Assembly: GCA_964368495.1 (NCBI GenBank)
Contig: CAYJAJ010000021.1
Span: 1-26,501, forward strand
Length of the DNA: 26,501 nt
DNA from: CALVGQ01 sp964368495
Lineage (GTDB): Bacteria > Bacillota_I > Bacilli_A > Erysipelotrichales > Erysipelotrichaceae
Direction: 5' to 3'
Shown here: positions 16,045 to 24,176 of the stretch, piece by piece
How the letters are laid out: each line of letters starts with the position of its first letter
Numbering within the stretch: the stretch's first letter is position 1
Position numbers and translations under genes: made by a program
The notes under the pieces: generated by a model
Seen by the model: the letters and a program-made list of their open reading frames with translations, nothing else
Told to the model about the DNA's origin: nothing
Database searches by the model: none

Positions 16045-16053
16045 TGGTATACT
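16045..16053 (+). promoter_or_regulatory. Extended -10 promoter of the spermidine-synthase-like gene
   Basis: TGG-TATACT is an extended -10 with no good -35 at the right distance. Transcription would start near 16060, after the first ATG (16058), so translation must begin later. Confidence 0.5.
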
Positions 16054-16084
16054 AGATATGAGAAATTTTTATGGAGAAAAACTT

Positions 16085-17104
16085 ATGAAAATTATTAATA
16101 ACCAGGAGATATTAAGCTTTATCGAGCGTTGCTTACAAAACCTACACGATAATCGGATGAATGATTTTGTAGGTTTAAAAATTGATAAAGCTAATATGAT
16201 ACAAACTCAAAGGAAAATGAAGAAGGCTGGATTTCCAGAATTTCAATGTGAGGAAAATAATTTCCCAAATTTGTATATTTCAACAAAAACTTTTTTAAAC
16301 ACACCCTATCATCAAAACATTCAACTTAAACAAATAAAATCTGCAGGCTTTAAGTTTAGAGAAGAAACAATTGATGCTCATTATTTATTTAACAGTGATG
16401 CCATTTTACAAGATCCTAACAAAGAATTAAAAGATTGGATGAAGCTACGTGCACTAGATGAACCCTACAACGCAGTTGTATTAAGACAAAAAAATGAAGT
16501 GTGGATGATGGATGTTCCCTCTGAAGCCGCTACAATTGATCCTTACGCAAAAAAAGCAACTGGAAATGTTATTACCTTTGGACTTGGTATTGGCTATTTT
16601 ATTTATATGGCATCATTGAATAAAAATGTTAAAAGCATTACAGTTATCGAACAATCAATCGATGTCATAGAAATGTTTAAAAGTGATTTGCTAAACCAAT
16701 TTCCAACTCACATCAACATTGATATTATCCATGGTGATGCTTTTGATTACTTCAACAAAGAAACATTATCAAAGTTTGATTATGCTTTTGTAGATATTTG
16801 GCAATCTAGTGATGATGGTTTACTTTTAATTGAAGAATTATTAAGTCAGTATCTTCCACCTTTTGAGAAAGTTGACTTTTGGATTGAAAGCTCTTGCTTT
16901 GAGTTACTTTATGGAATTATATTGCTGCATTTTAGATTTTTAGCCACGAAGAAAAAACCAAACTTAAATACTCATGCAAGTAAAATATACAAGAAAGTGG
17001 AAAAATATTTTAAAACAAAAAACTCTACAAGTACTACTGTAGAGTCTTTAAAGGATATGATGTATGATCACCAGCTTATTCGTGAAATATTGCATCAAAA
17101 GTAA
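16085..17104 (+). CDS. Spermidine-synthase-like / SAM-dependent methyltransferase-fold protein
   Basis: ATG 16085 has GGAG 8 bp upstream (16073-16076). An ATG at 16058 falls at or before the transcription start. The 339-residue protein has an N-terminal region of about 150 residues that I do not recognise, then a Rossmann domain with 'VITFGLGIGYF' (motif I, GLGIG at 166-170), 'SITVIEQ' (acidic residue after strand 2), 'IIHGDAFDYF' and 'FDYAFVDIW'. These resemble spermidine synthase and related class I SAM enzymes, but the catalytic DSSDP loop of true spermidine synthases is absent (it reads VDIWQSSDDG). Substrate is unknown. The 3' end also encodes the terminator of the convergent gene. Confidence 0.8.
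   Translation: MKIINNQEILSFIERCLQNLHDNRMNDFVGLKIDKANMIQTQRKMKKAGFPEFQCEENNFPNLYISTKTFLNTPYHQNIQLKQIKSAGFKFREETIDAHYLFNSDAILQDPNKELKDWMKLRALDEPYNAVVLRQKNEVWMMDVPSEAATIDPYAKKATGNVITFGLGIGYFIYMASLNKNVKSITVIEQSIDVIEMFKSDLLNQFPTHINIDIIHGDAFDYFNKETLSKFDYAFVDIWQSSDDGLLLIEELLSQYLPPFEKVDFWIESSCFELLYGIILLHFRFLATKKKPNLNTHASKIYKKVEKYFKTKNSTSTTVESLKDMMYDHQLIREILHQK
17017..17045 (-). terminator. Minus-strand terminator embedded in the 3' end of the convergent gene
   Basis: On the minus strand ACTCTACA, an 8-nt loop, TGTAGAGT and six T form a clean intrinsic terminator. It lies about 60 bp past the stop of the XRE membrane protein gene and inside the last 90 bp of the plus-strand coding region. On the plus strand only three T follow the stem. 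Confidence 0.75.
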
Positions 17105-17107
17105 ATT

Positions 17108-18331
17108 TTAAGTAGTTTTAATTGTTCTATTTTTTATTGCTATAGCCAATAGCAACAAAGCTACTACCACAGGGATGCTGTTATAATAAATTTGTTTAGC
17201 AATTGTCAATTGATACATAAAATCTTCATAAGTAGTCACTACAATTGGTAACATATTATCACCCTCTGGTGTTGTTTTCACTTCAACAATATAATCACGA
17301 TAAACGGTGTGACTGGCAATTTTGCTACCGTTTTCTGCTATGAAAAATCGGTCATATTCTATGTCTTCTTTTATTACTGCCTTGACATCAGCTTCTTTTA
17401 TTTCCACATAATCAATATATTCTCTATACGTATTAAATTCTAAAGTTTGAGTGTAATTCAACTTAAGATTCTCTACACTTGCCAATCCAACATAGGCAAG
17501 TAATAAAAATATGCTAACTAGTAAACTTGCTTTAAATTCAAACCCCAGCTTGTTGTTGAATGTTTTATTTAGTATTATTTTTTTAATAATTAATTCCCAA
17601 ATAAAACCCATCATAACAAACAATAAAATTGTACTAAGTATCCATTTATTGAGTGAAAATTCATAATTAGAAACTGCAAAGCTAAGATCGATATCTTCTT
17701 CTTTGTATGAAGAAAGGACTAAGAGAAAAGCCCCTATTAATGTTGTGCAGTAAACACTGAATCTTGAAAAAACTGTGATTAATTTTTTTCTTCCTTCATG
17801 AACACTTTCTCTATAATCTTCGCTATGCTTGATTTTAGTATACAAATAATATGCTAACGCAATAAAAATTACATAAACTAAAATCGATATTGCTAATGAA
17901 GGGAATATTAGGAAAAAACTATGCTCATGGTAATTTAGTACATCCAGAAAAACTGTTGAATTACTTAACTTTTCCAAACTTAAAAACCCCATAATTTCCA
18001 TTAACAGATTATATGAGATTATTGCACTAATTATAATACCCAATACAATTAAATGGATTATACTTTTATTAATAATATAATTAATTCTCTTTTTTACTGC
18101 ATCGTTGCTTATCTTTGCTACACTTTTTTCTCCAGTTAATAGTTCATCAATAGTAACATGAAATATCTCTGCAAGAAGCGGTAATACCGTGAGATCAGGA
18201 AGTCCATTTCCAGTTTCCCAACGACTGATTGTCTTACTAGATACACTCAATAAATCACCTAAATCTTGCTGGCTATAACCATTTGCTTTTCTAAGCGTTG
18301 CAATAAATTCACCTATTTTATGATGTTTCAT
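17108..18331 (-). CDS. XRE-family DNA-binding protein with multi-pass membrane domain
   Basis: 407 residues. The N-terminal helix-turn-helix (about 5-60) is of HTH_3 type: 'LRKANGYSQQDLGDLLSVSS' with 'KTISRWETGNGLPDL'. Around six membrane helices follow (near 90-110, 137-163, 193-212, 230-250, 270-288, 385-402), with a predicted extracytoplasmic domain of about 90 residues before the last one (about 295-380). Such membrane-tethered regulators may couple an external or envelope signal to DNA binding. Its target is unknown and it lies alone. The start has the excellent SD AAGGAGG. It ends only 3 bp from the convergent gene. Confidence 0.88.
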   Translation of the reverse strand: MKHHKIGEFIATLRKANGYSQQDLGDLLSVSSKTISRWETGNGLPDLTVLPLLAEIFHVTIDELLTGEKSVAKISNDAVKKRINYIINKSIIHLIVLGIIISAIISYNLLMEIMGFLSLEKLSNSTVFLDVLNYHEHSFFLIFPSLAISILVYVIFIALAYYLYTKIKHSEDYRESVHEGRKKLITVFSRFSVYCTTLIGAFLLVLSSYKEEDIDLSFAVSNYEFSLNKWILSTILLFVMMGFIWELIIKKIILNKTFNNKLGFEFKASLLVSIFLLLAYVGLASVENLKLNYTQTLEFNTYREYIDYVEIKEADVKAVIKEDIEYDRFFIAENGSKIASHTVYRDYIVEVKTTPEGDNMLPIVVTTYEDFMYQLTIAKQIYYNSIPVVVALLLLAIAIKNRTIKTT

Positions 18332-18452
18332 ATTTTATCCCTCCTTTTCACTTATATTTTAATAATTTTAAAAAAAATAATCCATCCCACAGTTGGAGAA
18401 AGGCTCTCATTTTTTAAGAATTCGAAATGTTACTTTAATTATATAATAAGCA

Positions 18453-18490
18453 ATAAAATAAAAACAAGAATTCATTTTGAATTCTTGTTT
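18453..18490 (-). terminator. Terminator of the liv operon
   Basis: On the minus strand AAACAAGAATTC, a 5-nt loop and GAATTCTTGTTT form a perfect 12-bp stem followed by a T-rich tail. The stem overlaps the stop codon of the last gene by two bases. Confidence 0.85.
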
Positions 18491-19121
18491 AATTAACTTT
18501 TAAAGAATAACCCTTTATTGCTAATTTCTCTTTCATCATTTCATATTCAATATTTTTAGCTCTTATTACAACTAAAATTGAATCTTGACGATGATGTACC
18601 GATAAATTAGTGATGTGAGCATTGTTTTCAAAGAAACTCTCTGTAATTTCTGCAAGTATTCCAGGTTTGTCTTCTTTAACTTCTAAAATATAGCGATTTC
18701 CTTCTTGATAATATCCAAGCAAATCAACAAAGGCATCAAAAATATCATTTTGAGTAATAATTCCAACTACTTCATCCCCATTTTCAACTACAACTAAACA
18801 TCCAATGTTGTTTTTTCTCATTAATACCGCTGCCTCTTCAAGCAATGCATCAGGACTAACAGTATGAACTTCTTTAATCATTACACTATCAACTTTATTT
18901 TTAGTCAATAAATAATTAATTTCAAACATTGACAAACTCGTTGCCTTGCTTGGTGTATTTTCTGCGATAACTCCCTCTGTAACTAACCCTACAAGTCGTT
19001 TCCCATCAACAATTGGAATACGGTGGAAATTACGATCTTCCATGATTCCAAGTGCTGTGCTAATAGAAGTATCCTTACTAATGCAATAAGGACTAGCACT
19101 CATTCGATCTTTAACATACAT
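18489..19121 (-). CDS. CBS-CBS-ACT domain protein (AcuB-like), last gene of the liv operon
   Basis: 210 residues: a CBS domain (about 5-60, 'HRIPIVDGKRLVGLVTEGVI'), a second CBS domain (about 78-133, 'NIGCLVVVENGDEVVGIIT' with QNDI), and a C-terminal ACT domain (about 142-207, 'YILEVKEDKPGILAEITESF'). CBS pairs bind adenosyl ligands and ACT domains often bind amino acids. Position directly after livF (4 bp, with its SD formed by the last codons of livF) suggests it senses the branched-chain amino acids imported by the operon or adjusts transport or use. This is inference. The AcuB assignment is by domain order only. Confidence 0.88.
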   Translation of the reverse strand: MYVKDRMSASPYCISKDTSISTALGIMEDRNFHRIPIVDGKRLVGLVTEGVIAENTPSKATSLSMFEINYLLTKNKVDSVMIKEVHTVSPDALLEEAAVLMRKNNIGCLVVVENGDEVVGIITQNDIFDAFVDLLGYYQEGNRYILEVKEDKPGILAEITESFFENNAHITNLSVHHRQDSILVVIRAKNIEYEMMKEKLAIKGYSLKVN

Positions 19122-19125
19122 GTCA

Positions 19126-19830
19126 TTATCCTCCTAAATATGCTTTTTTAATATCTTCGCTTTGTGAAAGTTCTTCGCCTGTACCACTTAAAACAATTTT
19201 TCCATTTTCAAGCACATAAGCACGATCAGCAACACCTAGTGCCATCTTCGCATTTTGCTCAACTAAAAGTATCGTTGTTCCTTGAGCGTTTATTTCTTTA
19301 ATTATATGAAATATTTCTTTAACTAGCAAGGGAGACAACCCCATACTTGGTTCATCCAAAAGCAACAATTTAGGCTTAGCCATTAACGCACGCCCCATCG
19401 CTAACATCTGTTGTTCACCACCACTTAATGTTCCTGCAAGTTGTTTTTTTCTTTCTTCTAAACGAGGGAAACGTTGAAAGACCATATTGATATCTCTTGT
19501 GATGCCTTCCTTATCCTTACGAAGAAATGCTCCCATCATTAAGTTTTCATGAACAGTCATTTGTGCGAAAATTCTTCTTCCTTCAGGTACCTGTGTAAGT
19601 CCAGATGTCACAATTTCTTTCGTGCTTTTCTTTACAATCGAATTACCCAAAAATGCTGTATCACCACCGCTTGGTTTAATCAACCCACTAATACAATGAA
19701 GTAGTGTCGTTTTACCAGCTCCATTTGCACCAATCAAAGAAACAATCTCACCCTCTTTTACAGTTAAACAAACACCTCTAAGAGCATGAATCATGCCATA
19801 ATGAACATTTAAGTCTTTTATATCTAACAT
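19126..19830 (-). CDS. livF: Branched-chain amino acid ABC transporter ATPase LivF
   Basis: 234 residues. The Walker A motif GANGAGKT (34-41), signature LSGGEQQ (about 135) and Walker B LLLDEPSMGLSP are all intact. The 'TSGLTQVPEGRRIFAQMTV' segment (first part of the conserved LivF region) and total length are typical of LivF. It energises uptake of Leu/Ile/Val or related amino acids at the cytoplasmic face together with LivG. It follows livG with 2 bp between them. Confidence 0.95.
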   Translation of the reverse strand: MLDIKDLNVHYGMIHALRGVCLTVKEGEIVSLIGANGAGKTTLLHCISGLIKPSGGDTAFLGNSIVKKSTKEIVTSGLTQVPEGRRIFAQMTVHENLMMGAFLRKDKEGITRDINMVFQRFPRLEERKKQLAGTLSGGEQQMLAMGRALMAKPKLLLLDEPSMGLSPLLVKEIFHIIKEINAQGTTILLVEQNAKMALGVADRAYVLENGKIVLSGTGEELSQSEDIKKAYLGG

Positions 19831-19832
19831 AA

Positions 19833-20606
19833 TTAATCCTCTCCCAAATAAGCTTCAATAACGCGTTTATTAGCTCTAATTTCATCTGGTGTTCCATTGG
19901 CAATACAACGTCCATAATCAAGAACTAAAATTCTTTCACAAATTGACATAACTAATGACATATCGTGTTCAATTAATACAATAGTCAAATCAAATTGATT
20001 TTTAATTTGTCTAATAAGAGATGTCAATTCTGATGTTTCTTGTGGGTTCATACCTGCTGCAGGTTCATCTAAAAACAACAACTTTGGCTTAGTTGCCAAT
20101 GCACGCGCTATTTCAAGTTTTCTTTGTTCTCCATAAGGAAGATTTTTTGCAAACTCATTTTTCTTATCAGCTAAATTCATTGTTTTTAGCAATGCAATCG
20201 CATCTTCATGAATTTTCTTTTCTTCTACATAAAATGATGGCGCACGAAGAATTGAAGAAATCACTCCTGTTTTTACATTTTTATTCATCGCAATTTTAAC
20301 ATTATCTAAAACAGTTAACTCTTTAAATAAGCGAATGTTTTGAAATGTTCTAGCTAATCCAAGCCCTGTAATTATATAGGGTTTTTTACCCTCAATACGT
20401 TGTGTTTTTTCATCAACAGTAAGTTCAATAGAGCCAATTGTCGGCTCATAAACCCCTGTCAGTAAGTTAAATAAAGTTGTCTTTCCTGCTCCATTAGGCC
20501 CAATTAACCCGACTAGTTCATTCTTTTTAATTTCAATATTAATATCTGCAACTGCGGTTAGACCTCCAAAGTTTTTAGTTAATCCTTTAACACTTAGTAA
20601 TGACAT
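19833..20606 (-). CDS. livG: Branched-chain amino acid ABC transporter ATPase LivG
   Basis: 257 residues with Walker A GPNGAGKT (36-43), the LivG-type insertion 'GLARTFQNIRLFKELTVLDN', the signature variant LPYGEQRKLEIARAL and Walker B LFLDEPAAGMNPQE, which is diagnostic for LivG. SD GGAGG. Its ATG shares one base with the livM stop (TAATG), indicating coupled translation. Confidence 0.95.
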   Translation of the reverse strand: MSLLSVKGLTKNFGGLTAVADINIEIKKNELVGLIGPNGAGKTTLFNLLTGVYEPTIGSIELTVDEKTQRIEGKKPYIITGLGLARTFQNIRLFKELTVLDNVKIAMNKNVKTGVISSILRAPSFYVEEKKIHEDAIALLKTMNLADKKNEFAKNLPYGEQRKLEIARALATKPKLLFLDEPAAGMNPQETSELTSLIRQIKNQFDLTIVLIEHDMSLVMSICERILVLDYGRCIANGTPDEIRANKRVIEAYLGED

Positions 20607-21565
20607 TATTCGACCTCCTTCTCTTTATTAAATTTTTTTAATAATGATGTGAAAGTAAACTCTTTTTTCCCAAATAATCCACTTGGCTTAAATATCATAA
20701 TTATAACCAATGCTAATCCAAAAATAATGGTACGCACTTCTGCGAACTGTTGTAAAAATAGATTAATGAAACTCATAATAAATGCTGCAACAAATGAACC
20801 AGTATAACTTCCCATACCCCCAAACACAACCAACACAAGAATATCAATTGATCGATTCACCGAAAACATATCTGGCTTGATTACATAAAATGATGAAGCA
20901 TAAAGTGCTCCAGCAATGCTGGCAATCATTGCACCAATCGCAAAAGCTAATATTTTATATTTTGTTGTGTTAATTCCCATTGCTTCCGACGCTATTTCAT
21001 CTTCACGTACTGATATACATGCTCGTCCATGAGCACTTCTTGTAAAATTCACAACCACAATCGTGCAAATGATAACCATGATAAAGACAAACTGCCAAGA
21101 TATTAGCTTAGGTAAAATTAATCCTGCTGCACCATTTGTAATTTCCATATTTAAGATAACAATACGGATTATTTCTCCAAATCCAAGTGTGGCAATTGCC
21201 AAATAATCTCCACGAAGTCGAAGAGTCGGAATCGCTACAATTAATGAAACTAATCCACTAATTACTACTCCTAAAACAATACCAATAATTACACCAACCA
21301 TTGATGGTGAGATGTGATTAATCGCAACTCCCGTCGTGTAGGCACCAATTACCATAAATCCTGCGTGCCCTAATGAAAATTGTCCAGTAATTCCGATAAT
21401 TAAATTTAAACTAATTGCTAAAATAATGTTGATACCAATCGTCATTAATACAGTTTCGTAAACATTGTTGATAATACCAAATTGTACAAGCAACGAAATT
21501 AATATGTAGCTGACAACAATTAATATACCCCAACAATAATTACTCTTATTCATAAAATTTTTCAT
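20606..21565 (-). CDS. livM: Branched-chain amino acid ABC transporter permease LivM
   Basis: 319 residues with about nine membrane helices. 'LNLIIGITGQFSLGHAGFM' and 'GDYLAIATLGFGEIIRI' are family landmarks, as is 'VVFGGMGSYTGSFVAA' near the C-terminus. It forms the transmembrane channel with LivH. SD GAGAAGG. It starts 2 bp after livH. Confidence 0.95.
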   Translation of the reverse strand: MKNFMNKSNYCWGILIVVSYILISLLVQFGIINNVYETVLMTIGINIILAISLNLIIGITGQFSLGHAGFMVIGAYTTGVAINHISPSMVGVIIGIVLGVVISGLVSLIVAIPTLRLRGDYLAIATLGFGEIIRIVILNMEITNGAAGLILPKLISWQFVFIMVIICTIVVVNFTRSAHGRACISVREDEIASEAMGINTTKYKILAFAIGAMIASIAGALYASSFYVIKPDMFSVNRSIDILVLVVFGGMGSYTGSFVAAFIMSFINLFLQQFAEVRTIIFGLALVIIMIFKPSGLFGKKEFTFTSLLKKFNKEKEVE

Positions 21566-21567
21566 TG

Positions 21568-22446
21568 CTATACCTTCTCTTTCACATTCTTACCTAAAAG
21601 ACCTGCAGGTTTAACAATTAAAATTATTATTAATATTCCATAAACTACTGCATCACGATATAGTGAACTTCCATATCCTGAAACAAGTGTTTCGACGATA
21701 CCGATAAAAAAACCACCAAACATAGCCCCAGGAATAATTCCTATACCACCAAATACAGCTGCAATAAATGCTTTGATGCCTGGAAGCATTCCCATTAACG
21801 GGTTAATTGAATTGTAATAAATACCTACTAATACTCCTGCTGCACCAGCTAATGCTGAGCCAATCGCAAACGTATAGGAAATAGTTTGATTTACATTAAT
21901 CCCCATTAATCTAGCTGCATCGGCATCCGCACTTACTGCTCGCATTGCACGACCAACTTTTGTATAATGCACAATATATTGCAGAAGCACCATCAATACT
22001 ATAGTGATTAAAAAGATTGTAATTTGTTGTGATGATATACGAACCCCACCAAAAATATAAGTCTCATTTGCTAAAACTTGTGGGAATGTTTTTACACCAG
22101 TTCCCATTACTCGCTGAGTACTTGCTTGTAAAAAATAACTAACTCCAATTGCAGTTATAAGTGCTGCAATGCGTGTTGCATTTCTTAATGGTTTATACGC
22201 TATTCGCTCAATAATAACACCAATAACCGCACAAACAACCATTGACATAATTAATGCTGGAATAAAACTTAACCCCAATTGTGCAGTTGCTATATACCCA
22301 ACAAATGCACCTAGCATATAAATATCTCCGTGTGCAAAATTAATTAGTTTTATAATACCATATACCATGGTATATCCTAGTGCAATTAGGGCATAAATAC
22401 TTCCTAATGAAAGCCCATTTACTAATTGCTGTAACAATTCTGTCAT
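21568..22446 (-). CDS. livH: Branched-chain amino acid ABC transporter permease LivH
   Basis: 292 residues with about eight membrane helices. The N-terminus 'LVNGLSLGSIYALIALGYT' followed by 'MVYGIIKLINFAHGDIYML' is the LivH hallmark, and 'AAVFGGIGIIPGAMFGGF' is also conserved. Its SD AGGAGG is 10 bp before the ATG. It is separated from livJ by 74 bp containing a 12-bp hairpin. Confidence 0.95.
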   Translation of the reverse strand: MTELLQQLVNGLSLGSIYALIALGYTMVYGIIKLINFAHGDIYMLGAFVGYIATAQLGLSFIPALIMSMVVCAVIGVIIERIAYKPLRNATRIAALITAIGVSYFLQASTQRVMGTGVKTFPQVLANETYIFGGVRISSQQITIFLITIVLMVLLQYIVHYTKVGRAMRAVSADADAARLMGINVNQTISYTFAIGSALAGAAGVLVGIYYNSINPLMGMLPGIKAFIAAVFGGIGIIPGAMFGGFFIGIVETLVSGYGSSLYRDAVVYGILIIILIVKPAGLLGKNVKEKV

Positions 22447-22470
22447 AAAACTTTAACCTCCTATATTGTA

Positions 22471-22500
22471 AAATAGGAGAAACCATTCTTTCTCCTATTT
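22471..22500 (-). promoter_or_regulatory. Hairpin between livJ and livH, probable partial terminator or mRNA-end stabiliser
   Basis: AAATAGGAGAAA and TTTCTCCTATTT are perfect 12-bp arms around a 6-nt loop. There is no long T run after it on the coding strand (only TTTTA), so it is a weak terminator at best. It may make livJ mRNA more abundant than the permease mRNA. Confidence 0.7.
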
Positions 22501-22520
22501 GTGTCGTAGTAAATTGTGTA

Positions 22521-23693
22521 TTAGTCTAAGTTAGGACTTACAGATACAGCATCGCTTTGTACACCATCTACTAGGTTAACAACTAACACTGATTTAATAG
22601 GTGTATGTGCAGCATCGAATTCAAACGCTCCAGTAACTCCATTAAAATTAATTTCTGCCATTGCAGTTTGAACAGCAGCATGATCTGTAGAACCAGCTTC
22701 TTCAATTGCTTGAATTAGTACATTTGTTGCATCATAAGCTAAAGCTGAGAACATATTTGGATCTTCATTATACTCTGCTTTATATGCATCAATAAATGCT
22801 TGAAGTTCATCAGAAGCACCAACTGTAGTATAAGCAGTAGTAAAATACACATCATTTAAATTTTCAGCATTTGCTAAATCAGCAAGTGACACTGAATCAA
22901 ATCCATCTGGACCAATGATTGGTTGTGTCATTCCCATTTCACGAGCTTGTTTAATAATTAATCCTGCTTCATTGTAATAACCAGGCACATACAGTACATC
23001 GAAATCCATTCCTTGTACTTTTGTTAATACTGATGAGAATTCAGTATCCCCAGCAATATAATTTTCAACACTGACTACAGTACCACCTAATTTTTCAAAT
23101 TGTGTTTGAAATGCTTCTGTCAATCCTTTAGCATAGTCTGTTTCTGAATCAGAATAAATCACTGCATTTCTTTTTCCTAGTGTGTCATATGCATATTGAG
23201 CCATTGCAGCACCTTGATAAGAATCCTCGAAACAAACTCTAAATACGTATTCATAAACACTTCCAGTAGTATCTAGTGTAATTCCATTCGCTGTTGCAGA
23301 TGGTGAAACAACTAAAGTTTGTGCATTGTTTAAAACTTGATATGTTGCAGCACTTGCTCCTGATGTTGCAGGACCAACAACTCCAACAACTCCATCATTG
23401 ACTAATTGATTCGCTAAAGTTACTGCTTCAGTTGCATCAGAACGGTTATCATATACTACTTCCTCATATTGATTTCCACCCTTTGCATTTGCCTGTTTAA
23501 TTGCTAATTGTGATCCTTTAAGTTCTGCATTTCCATAATCGGCAACTTCCCCAGTTAATTCGTAATGCAAACCAATTTTTATAGCACCATCACCTTCATT
23601 ATCGGTAGTTGGTGCTTCACTGCCACATGCAACCATCGATAATGTTAGCATTGTTACTACAGCAGTCATTAATAATTTTTTTAACATATTCAT
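22521..23693 (-). CDS. livJ: Branched-chain amino acid-binding lipoprotein (LivJ/LivK type)
   Basis: 390 residues. A lipoprotein signal peptide ends in SMVAC with the lipid-modified Cys at residue 23, followed by GSEAPTTDNEGDG. The mature part is a Peripla_BP_6 type I binding protein ('IKIGLHYELTGEVADYG', 'VGVVGPATSGASAATYQVL', 'VVSPSATAN', 'LGKRNAVIYSDSETDYAKG', 'PIIGPDGFDS'). Anchored outside the cytoplasmic membrane, it captures branched-chain or similar amino acids for LivHMGF. GGGAG lies 4 bp before the first ATG and 10 bp before a second one two codons later, so the exact start is uncertain by two residues. Confidence 0.94.
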   Translation of the reverse strand: MNMLKKLLMTAVVTMLTLSMVACGSEAPTTDNEGDGAIKIGLHYELTGEVADYGNAELKGSQLAIKQANAKGGNQYEEVVYDNRSDATEAVTLANQLVNDGVVGVVGPATSGASAATYQVLNNAQTLVVSPSATANGITLDTTGSVYEYVFRVCFEDSYQGAAMAQYAYDTLGKRNAVIYSDSETDYAKGLTEAFQTQFEKLGGTVVSVENYIAGDTEFSSVLTKVQGMDFDVLYVPGYYNEAGLIIKQAREMGMTQPIIGPDGFDSVSLADLANAENLNDVYFTTAYTTVGASDELQAFIDAYKAEYNEDPNMFSALAYDATNVLIQAIEEAGSTDHAAVQTAMAEINFNGVTGAFEFDAAHTPIKSVLVVNLVDGVQSDAVSVSPNLD

Positions 23694-23738
23694 AATTCTC
23701 CCTTATTTTCTAATACTATTCTTTAAAGTATAGTTAAT

Positions 23739-23766
23739 ATTATAACAAAACATTTCACAATTTCAA
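23739..23766 (-). promoter_or_regulatory. Promoter of the liv operon
   Basis: Minus strand TTGAAA (23761-23766), a 16-bp spacer and TATAAT (23739-23744), preceded by TG at the extended -10 position. Confidence 0.8.
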
Positions 23767-23788
23767 CACAAAATGTTATGTTTCACTA

Positions 23789-23803
23789 AATTTTATGAAT
23801 ATT
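23789..23803. promoter_or_regulatory. CodY-box-like site upstream of the liv promoter
   Basis: AATTTTATGAATATT matches the CodY consensus AATTTTCWGAAAATT at 13 of 15 positions. It ends 22 bp upstream of the -35 box. CodY commonly represses branched-chain amino acid uptake in Bacillota. Such matches occur by chance in AT-rich DNA, so this is tentative. Confidence 0.4.
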
Positions 23804-23806
23804 CTT

Positions 23807-23850
23807 ACATTTAAAATGAAAACAAATCATTTTAAATGTTATTTGTTTTC
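23807..23850. repeat. Two interleaved perfect inverted repeats upstream of livJ
   Basis: Repeat one has ACATTTAAAATGA (23807-23819) and TCATTTTAAATGT (23827-23839). Repeat two has GAAAACAAAT (23818-23827) and ATTTGTTTTC (23841-23850). The arms overlap, so only one hairpin or cruciform could form at a time. They lie about 40-85 bp upstream of the liv -35 box, between the divergent tRNA and liv promoters. Confidence 0.75.
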
Positions 23851-23910
23851 AACTCATATACTCTTTGTATATTTTAACTAATAAATTTTAATTATATTTT
23901 AAAAACTATC

Positions 23911-23942
23911 TTGAAAAAAAATCACAGTTTTGATATTATAAT
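23911..23942 (+). promoter_or_regulatory. Promoter of the tRNA-Thr/tRNA-Gly pair
   Basis: TTGAAA (23911-23916), then TATTAT (23934-23939, 17-bp spacing) overlapping TATAAT (23937-23942). The first tRNA begins at 23952. Confidence 0.65.
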
Positions 23943-23951
23943 ATAGCAAAA

Positions 23952-24027
23952 GCCGACTTAGCTCAACTGGTAGAGCAACTGATTTGTAATCAGTAGGTTG
24001 TGGGTTCAAGTCCTATAGTCGGCACCA
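23952..24027 (+). tRNA. tRNA-Thr (anticodon TGT)
   Basis: The acceptor arms GCCGACT/AGTCGGC pair fully. The anticodon stem ACTGA/TCAGT encloses the loop TTTGTAA with anticodon TGT. The T-loop TTCAAGT and an encoded CCA end are present. Confidence 0.97.
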
Positions 24028-24032
24028 TTTTT

Positions 24033-24106
24033 GCGAATGTAGTTCAATGGTAGAACGCGACCTTGCCAAGGTCGACACGAGGGTTCGATTCCCTTCATTC
24101 GCTCCA
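24033..24106 (+). tRNA. tRNA-Gly (anticodon GCC)
   Basis: The acceptor arms GCGAATG/CATTCGC pair fully. The anticodon stem CGACC/GGTCG encloses TTGCCAA with anticodon GCC. The T-loop is TTCGATT and CCA is encoded. Only 5 bp separate it from tRNA-Thr, so they are cotranscribed. Confidence 0.97.
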
Positions 24107-24117
24107 TTTTTTAAATG

Positions 24118-24149
24118 AAGTGCGATTATCTAAATAGTTGCACTTTTAA
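24118..24149 (+). terminator. Probable terminator of the tRNA operon
   Basis: AAGTGCGA and TTGCACTT form an 8-bp stem with one G-T pair around an AT-rich loop, followed by TTAAT. The T run is short, so termination may be incomplete. Confidence 0.5.
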
Positions 24150-24176
24150 TTTACATAAACAATTTACTATTAATTC

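Noticed and set aside
18395..18416. Small hairpin with six T upstream of the XRE gene as a plus-strand terminator
   Set aside because: The stem has only about four pairs and no plus-strand gene ends there.
23694..23950. T-box leader for the liv operon
   Set aside because: No TGGNACCGCG-type T-box sequence, and the leader between promoter and start codon is only about 40 nt.
23952..24106. Integration (attachment) site at the tRNA genes
   Set aside because: There is no integrase, phage gene or repeated tRNA 3' end nearby; ndk follows directly.
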